64,000 nucleotides of DNA, taken from NCBI RefSeq assembly GCF_001679725.1, contig NZ_CP016282.1, positions 992,001 through 1,056,000 on the forward strand, given 5' to 3'. Made by a program: the position numbers and the translations under genes. The notes beneath the pieces were generated by a model, which ran no database searches, was not told the origin of the DNA, and worked only from the letters and a program-made list of their open reading frames with translations. This document shows, in pieces, positions 58,362-64,000 of this stretch. Positions within the stretch are counted from its first letter, which is position 1; each line of letters starts with the position of its first letter. This DNA comes from Cryobacterium arcticum (GTDB lineage Bacteria; Actinomycetota; Actinomycetes; Actinomycetales; Microbacteriaceae).

Positions 58362-59342
58362 GTCCTGCCCTGCTCGCGGCAGCACCGCGAGCAGGGTGTC
58401 GAAAGGGCGCTCCACGTGGGCGAAATGGCCGGTGCCGTCGAGCACCGTCACGTGGAGATCGGCGATGACCGTGGCCATCCGGTCGTCGTCTATAGCGGTG
58501 ACGAAGACATCCCGGTCACCGTGCACAGAGCGCACCGGGCAGGTGATGCCCGCCCACGCGCCGGCGGCGTCGTACCGGCCGGCCCGGTCGGCGGCCAACG
58601 CGAACGAGCGGGGCCGGGCCTCGGCACCGAGCGCCGCGACGACGCTCACATCGATCTCGGACACCCGGCTGAACAGCGGGGTGACGAGGTTGCGCAGCAG
58701 ACCCAGCCGATGCAAGGTGCGCACGAGTCCCGTGCCTGCCCGGCCGAGGCCGCTCAGCACCCGCATGACGCCGAGCAGCATGGTGAAGCCGGGCAGCACC
58801 GAGAACCGGGTGAGCGGATGCTGCACGCTCTCGATCACACTGAAAGTGGTCGCCGAAACCAGGCCGACGAAACGCGTGCGCCGGGGCTCGCTTGACGCGA
58901 GTTCCAGCGCCACGACGCCGCCGAGGGAGTGCCCGAACACTTGCCAGCGCTGGTATCCCAGGGCCAGGGCGATCTCGGCCACGACGGCCGCGAGGGACTC
59001 GATTGTCTCCGCGGATTCATCGGTGGCCAACGGGGTGTCACCCCAGCCGGGCAGGTCGGGAATGATGAGGTCGGTCAGCGGGGCAGCCCCTGCGCGGTCG
59101 GCCGCGGCGATCAACGGGGTCCAGGTGCTCCACGATCCAGCCGCACCGTGCAACAAGATCGTGGCACCGCGCCCACCGGTCGTGGGCCCGGTGCGCCGGC
59201 CGTGCCGCACGGTGACCATACCGAGCTCGGTGTCGATCCGGCTGGTGATGAGGCCGAGCCGCTGCTCATCCGTCGTCAACGGAAACGGGGCGTAACGCGG
59301 GTCGGAGCCGGGTACTGTCGCGGCTCCGGGGGTGTTGGTCAT
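58296..59342 (-). CDS. Alpha/beta hydrolase
   Basis: The protein has 348 residues. The alpha/beta hydrolase fold includes the oxyanion region LLHGAAGSWSTWTPLI, nucleophile elbow VFGHSLGGVV, an Asp in SVHGDRDVFV and the catalytic His in GTGHFAHVERP. A cap domain lies around residues 165-255. The substrate (ester, lactone or epoxide) is unknown. The ATG at 59342 lacks a Shine-Dalgarno sequence; TAGGCT (59369-59364) would start transcription about 15 nt upstream. The last 66 nt overlap the SDR gene on the other strand, so both C-termini are constrained by the same bases. Confidence 0.85.
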   Translation of the reverse strand: MTNTPGAATVPGSDPRYAPFPLTTDEQRLGLITSRIDTELGMVTVRHGRRTGPTTGGRGATILLHGAAGSWSTWTPLIAAADRAGAAPLTDLIIPDLPGWGDTPLATDESAETIESLAAVVAEIALALGYQRWQVFGHSLGGVVALELASSEPRRTRFVGLVSATTFSVIESVQHPLTRFSVLPGFTMLLGVMRVLSGLGRAGTGLVRTLHRLGLLRNLVTPLFSRVSEIDVSVVAALGAEARPRSFALAADRAGRYDAAGAWAGITCPVRSVHGDRDVFVTAIDDDRMATVIADLHVTVLDGTGHFAHVERPFDTLLAVLPRAGQDSALIDRDAGGEAAVDHELRAR

Positions 59343-59528
59343 GCCAGGGGTTCGTCGCCGACGAGCCTACGGATTGGCCGTACCGGAGGCTGGGCACCAG
59401 CTGTGCAGGTGGCCGACCCGGAATAGCCCGCGCCCGCGCACTGTTGCGTCCTCGGGACGCAAGAGCGGCACCGCCAACAGAGAGGTGGGTCGCAGCGTTC
59501 GCACCGAAACAGAAATAAGGAGCACTAC

Positions 59529-60602
59529 GTGAGTCTTTTCACCCCGCTGAATCTTGGCGCCCTCGAGCTGCCCAACCGACTGGTGATGGCACCGCTGACC
59601 CGGATGCGTTCCGGTGTCGACGGAATCCCCGGCGAACTGAACATCGAGCACTACAGCCAGCGGGCGACTCTCGGGCTCATCGTCACCGAGGGCGTCTACC
59701 CCGACAAGGCCGGCCAGGGCTTCCCGGGCCAGCCGGGCCTCGTCACCGACGAGCAGGTCGCCGGTTGGACCAAGGTCGCCGACGCCGTGCACGCCGCGGG
59801 CGGACGCATCGTGGCGCAGGTCATGCACGCCGGCCGGGTCACCCACGAGGAGACCAACGGCGGCCTCCAGGTCGTCGCCCCCAGCGCCATCGCCATCAAC
59901 GGCGAGAGCCACACCTACAAGGGCAAGCTGCCCTACCCGCAGCCGCGCGCCCTTACGCTCGACGACCTCCCGGGCATCATCGATGGCTTCGTGCAGGCAT
60001 CACGCAACGCCATCGAGGCCGGCCTCGACGGCGTCGAGATCCACTCCGCCAACGGCTACCTGCTGCACGAGTTCCTCTCGCCGGCCTCCAACCAGCGCGA
60101 CGACATCTACGGTGGTTCGCCCGAGAACCGGGCCCGCTTCGTGATCGAGGTCACCACGGCCGTGGCCGCAGCCATCGGAGCCGACCGCGTGGGCATCCGC
60201 ATCTCACCCGAGCACAACATCCAGGATGCGCTCGAGACCGACCCGGCCGATGTGCTGGCCACCTACGGCGCGCTCGTCGACGGGCTGGCCCCGCTCGGAC
60301 TGGCCTACCTGAGCGTGCTGCACCGCGACCCGGCCGGCGAACTCGTGCCCGCCCTGCGCGCGCGATTCGGCGGACCTCTGCTGGTCAACACCGGTTTCGG
60401 TGAGGTCACCACCCGCGCCGAGGCTTTGGCGCTGCTCGATGACGGTCTGGGTGACGGCGTCGTCGTCGGCCGCGCCGCGATCGCCAACCCTGACCTCGTG
60501 CGCCGCTGGCTCGAGAACCTGCCGCTGAACGAGCCCAACCCGCTCACGTTCTACGGTCCGGATGCCGTGGGCTACACCGACTACCCGGCCTACGCGAACT
60601 AA
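59529..60602 (+). CDS. Old Yellow Enzyme family ene-reductase
   Basis: The 357-residue FMN-dependent TIM barrel reduces activated C=C bonds with NAD(P)[28 protein letters not shown] is the N-terminal FMN-binding signature, and [11 protein letters not shown] and [36 protein letters not shown] are family hallmarks, including the substrate-binding His/Asn pair and an active-site Tyr. AAGGAG lies 7-12 nt before the GTG. It is divergent from the alpha/beta hydrolase. It probably acts on enones or nitro compounds, in line with the neighbouring SDR. Confidence 0.93.
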   Translation: MSLFTPLNLGALELPNRLVMAPLTRMRSGVDGIPGELNIEHYSQRATLGLIVTEGVYPDKAGQGFPGQPGLVTDEQVAGWTKVADAVHAAGGRIVAQVMHAGRVTHEETNGGLQVVAPSAIAINGESHTYKGKLPYPQPRALTLDDLPGIIDGFVQASRNAIEAGLDGVEIHSANGYLLHEFLSPASNQRDDIYGGSPENRARFVIEVTTAVAAAIGADRVGIRISPEHNIQDALETDPADVLATYGALVDGLAPLGLAYLSVLHRDPAGELVPALRARFGGPLLVNTGFGEVTTRAEALALLDDGLGDGVVVGRAAIANPDLVRRWLENLPLNEPNPLTFYGPDAVGYTDYPAYAN

Positions 60603-60614
60603 CCTTCCGAACTG

Positions 60615-60652
60615 AGAACACCCCCGAGACCGGTAGGTCTCGGGGGTGTTCT
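60615..60652. terminator. Bidirectional terminator
   Basis: Perfect 16-base arms (60615-60630, 60637-60652; AGAACACCCCCGAGAC and complement) with a 6-nt loop lie between convergent Old Yellow Enzyme and aminotransferase genes. Confidence 0.85.
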
Positions 60653-60675
60653 GCGTCTGGCGTCAGCGAGTGGCG

Positions 60676-61866
60676 TTACAGCCGGGCGAGCCGGCTGGCC
60701 GCCTCTTCGAGCACGTCGACCCGCTTGCAGAACGCGAACCGCACGAGCGAGGCGTACTCCGGCTTGTGCTCCGGCAGGCAGAACGCCGTGATCGGGATAC
60801 CGACGACCCCGGCCAGGTCGGGCAGCGACCGGCAGAATTCCGCGGCGTCCGGGTGCCCGAGAGCGGCGGCATCCGCCACGATGAAGTACGAGCCCCGCGG
60901 TGCGGTGAGGGTGAACCCCGCCGCCGTGAGCCCCCCGGCGAGAAGATCCCGCTTGGCCTGCAGATCGTCGGCGATGCCGGTGTAGTAGGTGTCGGGCAGA
61001 TCGAGTCCCACAGCCATTGCGGGCTGGAACGGGGCGCCGTTGACATAGGTGAGGAACTGCTTGACCGCGAGGATCGCCGTGACGATCGCGGCCGGCGCGC
61101 TGAGCCAGCCGATCTTCCAGCCCGTGGTGCTGAAGGTCTTGCCGCCGGAGGAGATGGTGACGGTGCGTTCGCGTGCGCCGGGCAGAGTGGCCACGGGCAG
61201 GTGCGCGACGCCGAAGGTGAGGTGCTCGTACACTTCGTCGGTCACGATCAGGGCGTCGTGCTTGTGAGCCAGGGCCACGATCTGTTCAAGCGTTTCACGG
61301 CTGAAGACGGTGCCGGTGGGGTTGTGCGGGTTGTTGATCAGGATGATCCGGGTGCGGTCCGTCACGGCGGCCGCGAGTTCGTCGAGGTCGGGCTGGAAGT
61401 CGGGGGAGCGCAGCCGCACAGTGCGGTGCACACCTCCCGCCAGGGCGATCAGCCCACCGTAGGCGTCGTAGAACGGCTCGAAGGTGACCACCTCGTCGCC
61501 GGGTTCGAGCAGGGCGAGCAGTGTCGCCGAGAGCGCTTCGGTGGCGCCGGCGGTCACGAGGACCTCGGTGGCCGGGTCGACGGTGAGCCCGTAGAACCGT
61601 TGCTGGTGCCGGGCGATGGCTTCGAGCAACACCGGCATGCCGCGCCCCGGCGGGTACTGGTTGACGCCGTTCGCGATGGCTTCGCGGGCGGCCTCGAGTA
61701 CTACGGTCGGGCCGTCCTCGTCGGGGAAGCCCTGCCCGAGGTTGATGGCGCCGGTGCGCATCGCGAGCGCGGTCATCTCGGCGAAGATGCTGGCGGAGAT
61801 GGTGCCGTCGGCACCGAGGAGGCCGGCCCCCTGGGCGGTGCGACGCCAAGCGCCGGTGATCGTCAT
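60676..61866 (-). CDS. Class I/II aminotransferase (KAT/DapC-like)
   Basis: The protein has 396 residues. The PLP fold has INLGQGFPDEDGP near the N-terminus, NQYPPGRGMPVLLEAIA, NNPHNPTGTVF, VTDEVYEHLTF and the Schiff-base Lys in SSGGKTFSTTGWKIGW. It resembles kynurenine-oxoglutarate/methionine aminotransferases and the mycobacterial N-succinyldiaminopimelate aminotransferase DapC; these cannot be separated by eye. No lysine-biosynthesis genes are adjacent. The ATG at 61866 has only a weak AGG nearby. Confidence 0.87.
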   Translation of the reverse strand: MTITGAWRRTAQGAGLLGADGTISASIFAEMTALAMRTGAINLGQGFPDEDGPTVVLEAAREAIANGVNQYPPGRGMPVLLEAIARHQQRFYGLTVDPATEVLVTAGATEALSATLLALLEPGDEVVTFEPFYDAYGGLIALAGGVHRTVRLRSPDFQPDLDELAAAVTDRTRIILINNPHNPTGTVFSRETLEQIVALAHKHDALIVTDEVYEHLTFGVAHLPVATLPGARERTVTISSGGKTFSTTGWKIGWLSAPAAIVTAILAVKQFLTYVNGAPFQPAMAVGLDLPDTYYTGIADDLQAKRDLLAGGLTAAGFTLTAPRGSYFIVADAAALGHPDAAEFCRSLPDLAGVVGIPITAFCLPEHKPEYASLVRFAFCKRVDVLEEAASRLARL

Positions 61867-61991
61867 GTGGTGACCTGCATACCCCCAAATTTACGACATC
61901 CAGCACCCCCCTCTTTGCGCGCTTCTTCTCGTGCTCGCCGCGCAGGCGGTTGACCTGTGGATAACTTGCACACGGGAGGGGTGTGCTGTTC

Positions 61992-62006
61992 TACGGTGTC
62001 GGCATG
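61992..62006 (+). promoter_or_regulatory. Leaderless promoter of the lipoprotein gene
   Basis: TACGGT (61992-61997) ends 6 nt before the ATG at 62004. This selects 62004 rather than the in-frame GTG at 61983, which lies upstream of the -10 box. Confidence 0.5.
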
Positions 62007-62588
62007 GGGATCGTGGGCGGTAGACGACGAACAGTCGGGCGGATGGTGATGGCGGCCTGCGTGGGCAGCCTGCTGTTGGGTGCGGCGGGCTGTACGGCTC
62101 CGTCCACGCCCACTCCAACGTCGAACCCGCCCACGGTCGCCCCGATCTTCGCCTCCGACGAGGAGGCCCTGGCCGCGGCCACTGAGGCCTACACGAATTA
62201 CGTCGAAACGGCAGATTTGATCATCACCGAAGGGGGGATCGATCCAGAACGCATTGTGCAGTACACATCTGGCGATCTAGCGGAGACTGAGATGCAGTCG
62301 TATCGGTCTCTCCAACAGCAGGGACTGCACGGTACCGGAAAGAGCGCGTACAGCAACTTTGCCGTCCAGGCCTTCACCCCCGATGCACCTGACGGTGAAG
62401 GGATACTGACCGCATACGTTTGTTCGGACGTTTCGGGCACGGACATTGTCGACGCGGAAGGCCGTTCCACGCTTGCGGCTGAACGCCACCCAAGAACGCC
62501 TTTCTTGATTGTTTTCGATCTCAATTCTGAGGGGAACCGGCTGCTCGTGTCGGCCGCCAATGTCTGGGATGGCGCGGGTGTCTGCTGA
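62004..62588 (+). CDS. Putative lipoprotein (DUF6318-like)
   Basis: The protein has 194 residues. A basic N-terminus and hydrophobic stretch end in LGAAGC, an atypical but usable lipobox. After a Thr/Pro-rich linker, ASDEEALAAATEAYTNYVETADLI resembles the DUF6318 lipoproteins of actinobacteria; this assignment is tentative. The central part (about 62200-62540) is less GC-rich than its surroundings. The stop overlaps the next start (TGATG), so it is coupled to a PKD-domain protein, a pairing that suggests joint export to the cell surface. Confidence 0.7.
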   Translation: MGIVGGRRRTVGRMVMAACVGSLLLGAAGCTAPSTPTPTSNPPTVAPIFASDEEALAAATEAYTNYVETADLIITEGGIDPERIVQYTSGDLAETEMQSYRSLQQQGLHGTGKSAYSNFAVQAFTPDAPDGEGILTAYVCSDVSGTDIVDAEGRSTLAAERHPRTPFLIVFDLNSEGNRLLVSAANVWDGAGVC

Positions 62589-63490
62589 TGTATGGGGCAC
62601 TTCGGACAGTGGCGCTCGTTGCAGCCTGCGTTGGTCTTCTGATCGCGGGTGCCCCCTTCGGCGCTGGTGCCGCAGTCCGAATGGAAGCCTGCAGCAGGCT
62701 TGATGTGCGCCAGGACACCTGCTCACAGGTAGGCGCCTCGCCGGGCAACGGCGGTGTGGATGTCAGGGCGGGACGTGATGAAGTGAGGCCGGGTCGGCAG
62801 GGCTCTGGCTCGGGTTCGGGTTCTGGCGGCGAACGCGGCGGAAGTGGTGGCAGCGGTCTGCCGAACGGGGTCAAGTTCGTTCCCGGCGGTGTCGCCGTGG
62901 ACCAAGGTGATGCGGCGACCGCGCCGCTCGTCCCGCCGCGGCGGGGAACGGTGACAGCCCCGGTGGTCCCGGCCTGTCAGCCGCAGACGCCGTGCGACCC
63001 CGACCTGATCGTGCGGGTGAGCGACCTCGTCAGCATCCCCGCCGAACGTCCCACGCAGGGGATGGAACCCGACGGCTGGCTCGTCGTGGGAGTGCCGACC
63101 AACTTCTTTGCAACGGCTTCGTCCCACGTGCATGCGGGGCCGTTGCTCGGGGCACCGGCAGAGGTGAGATTCACGCCCGTGGAGTTCCGCTGGGACTACG
63201 GCGATGGAACATCGCGCACCTCCGCGACCGGCGGCGGGAGCTGGGCCAGCCTCGGCCTAGTGGAGTTCTCAGAAACCCCGACAAGCCATGTCTTCGACAA
63301 CACCGGCACGCTCTCGATCGGATTGACGGTGTCCTACGCTGCCGAATTCCGCTTCGCCGGCGGCGACTGGCGCCCGGTTCTCGGCCTGGTGGCCGTTCCG
63401 AGCGGGCCGATCAGTGCGATTGCGGACCGAGCCGGCACAGTGCTGGTCGCCGACAACTGTTCGGCAAATCCCCGGGGTCCCGGCTGCTGA
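62588..63490 (+). CDS. Secreted PKD-domain protein
   Basis: The protein has 300 residues. A signal peptide (about 1-28, LIAGAPFGAGAA) is followed by a Cys-containing segment and a Gly/Ser-rich linker (about 68-90). A PKD-like domain (about 190-265) contains WDYGDGTS and ATGGGSWASL, then SHVFDNTGTLSIGLTVSYAAEF. PKD domains mediate extracellular protein or polysaccharide contacts. Six cysteines, including a pair at the end, suggest disulfides after export. Translation is coupled to the upstream lipoprotein. Confidence 0.78.
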   Translation: MYGALRTVALVAACVGLLIAGAPFGAGAAVRMEACSRLDVRQDTCSQVGASPGNGGVDVRAGRDEVRPGRQGSGSGSGSGGERGGSGGSGLPNGVKFVPGGVAVDQGDAATAPLVPPRRGTVTAPVVPACQPQTPCDPDLIVRVSDLVSIPAERPTQGMEPDGWLVVGVPTNFFATASSHVHAGPLLGAPAEVRFTPVEFRWDYGDGTSRTSATGGGSWASLGLVEFSETPTSHVFDNTGTLSIGLTVSYAAEFRFAGGDWRPVLGLVAVPSGPISAIADRAGTVLVADNCSANPRGPGC

Positions 63491-63596
63491 GCGTCCCCGT
63501 CGGGCCCCGCCGGGATCCTGCACGAATCGGAGCCGGGCAAGGTCACGGCTTCATCATTGACTGCTCCCAGTCTGCGCATATCAAACGCTCAGCTTC

Positions 63597-63626
63597 AAGC
63601 GAGAAGCTATCTTCGCTTGGAAGGAG
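63597..63626 (+). promoter_or_regulatory. Promoter of the last gene, inside an inverted repeat
   Basis: TATCTT (63608-63613) fits TANNNT. AAGCGA (63597-63602) pairs with TCGCTT (63613-63618) around it, a possible operator. AAGGAG (63621-63626) is the Shine-Dalgarno sequence of the ATG at 63633. Confidence 0.5.
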
Positions 63627-63632
63627 CACACC

Positions 63633-64000
63633 ATGACTGACAGCACTCAGAACTCGGGCAACACCCCCGACCAGCCCAACCAGCCGCACGACGCCACGCC
63701 CATCGAGGTGAACTCGACTGGTGAGGCCGTGACCGGGCACCCCACCGTCCCTACCGACAACTCGGCTCCGGAAGCCACGGCACCGCTGCCGCCGGCACCC
63801 GCTGCTGACACCACCGCCCACAACGTGGCCGCCGGCACCGCCGACAACTCCGCTCACAGCGCTGCCGCCGCGAGCGCAGCCGCTCACAGCGCTGCCACGC
63901 ACCCCGCTGCCGCGCACCAGGCCCAGCAGCCGCACCAGGCCCAGCAGACGCAGCCGACCCAGCCTTACGGTCAGCCCGCCGCCTACCCGGCCTACCCCAC
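63633..64000 (+). CDS. Low-complexity Ala/His/Gln/Pro-rich protein (3' end outside window)
   Basis: The frame is open from the ATG at 63633 to the window edge (about 122 codons visible). The visible part is acidic and Asn/Thr/Pro-rich, then Ala/His-rich, then a Gln/Pro/Tyr-rich stretch (QPYGQPAAYPAY). Such leaders usually precede membrane or forkhead-associated/DUF4190-type domains in actinobacteria, but nothing can be assigned from this fragment. AAGGAG lies 7 nt upstream. Confidence 0.7.
   Translation, partial: MTDSTQNSGNTPDQPNQPHDATPIEVNSTGEAVTGHPTVPTDNSAPEATAPLPPAPAADTTAHNVAAGTADNSAHSAAAASAAAHSAATHPAAAHQAQQPHQAQQTQPTQPYGQPAAYPAYP

Overview
The window is high-GC, gene-dense actinobacterial DNA. 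Several things point to Microbacteriaceae (Cryobacterium/Leifsonia-like; an inference, not proven): the order nusA-ylxR-infB-rbfA ... truB-ribF, an rseP-ispG-proS stretch, the DUF2342/PDZ-Lon/UPF0182 block, a DUF222-HNH gene, a DUF7882-type small protein, and many copies of the 19-bp GGTCGAGCTTGTCGAGACC element. There is no rRNA, prophage, insertion sequence or CRISPR array. One tRNA is present, the initiator tRNA-fMet.

Layout. 1-2.5 kb: an SDR fragment, a lipoprotein and a Ser/Thr kinase (minus strand). 2.5-9.7 kb: rseP, a NarL-type two-component pair, a SHOCT protein, ispG and proS. 9.7-10.05 kb: repeat array 1. 10.1-16 kb: a DUF1206 membrane protein, then nusA-ylxR-infB-rbfA. 16.3-23.8 kb: an accessory block between rbfA and truB (galM, alditol oxidase, mutY, a P-loop-degenerate kinase-like protein, a PanE-like reductase, repeat array 2, a DHA2 exporter and its TetR). 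23.8-26.7 kb: truB, two small membrane proteins and ribF. 26.7-29.7 kb: a mycothiol-dependent isomerase-family protein, a CynX/NimT transporter and a SorC regulator. 29.8-35.4 kb: DUF2342, PDZ/Lon-like protease and UPF0182. 35.6 kb: tRNA-fMet. 35.7-38.6 kb: an ECF41-type sigma factor, a divergent FAD oxidoreductase and a lipoprotein. 38.7-41.5 kb: adhE. 41.8-47.6 kb: the NAD operon nrtR-nadA-nadB-nadC-cysteine desulfurase. 47.7-50 kb: a GT-C glycosyltransferase and a polyprenol-phosphate mannose synthase. 50.1-52.2 kb: an OmpR-type two-component pair. 52.3-53.1 kb: a nitrilase-family amidohydrolase. 53.1-53.9 kb: repeat array 3, abutting a DUF222-HNH gene. 56.1-60.6 kb: an 11-bp periodic tract, DUF7882, TetR, SDR, alpha/beta hydrolase and Old Yellow Enzyme. 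60.7-64 kb: an aminotransferase, a lipoprotein/PKD pair and the start of a low-complexity protein.

Two themes recur. First, many genes that are first in their transcription unit have a TANNNT -10 box ending exactly 6 (sometimes 7) nt before the start codon and no Shine-Dalgarno sequence. This predicts leaderless mRNAs. Two divergent pairs (19.47 and 27.43 kb) have fully superimposed -10 boxes with identical geometry. Second, three repeat arrays share a 19-bp core and a 52-54 bp period but have different spacers, each uniform within its own array. The DUF222-HNH gene beside array 3 carries close matches to the core inside its own coding sequence.

Regulatory logic visible in the sequence: an NrtR operator at the NAD operon promoter, two palindromes between the exporter and its TetR, an inverted repeat upstream of the SDR, an ECF41-like promoter in front of the FAD oxidoreductase, and a large perfect hairpin between infB and rbfA.
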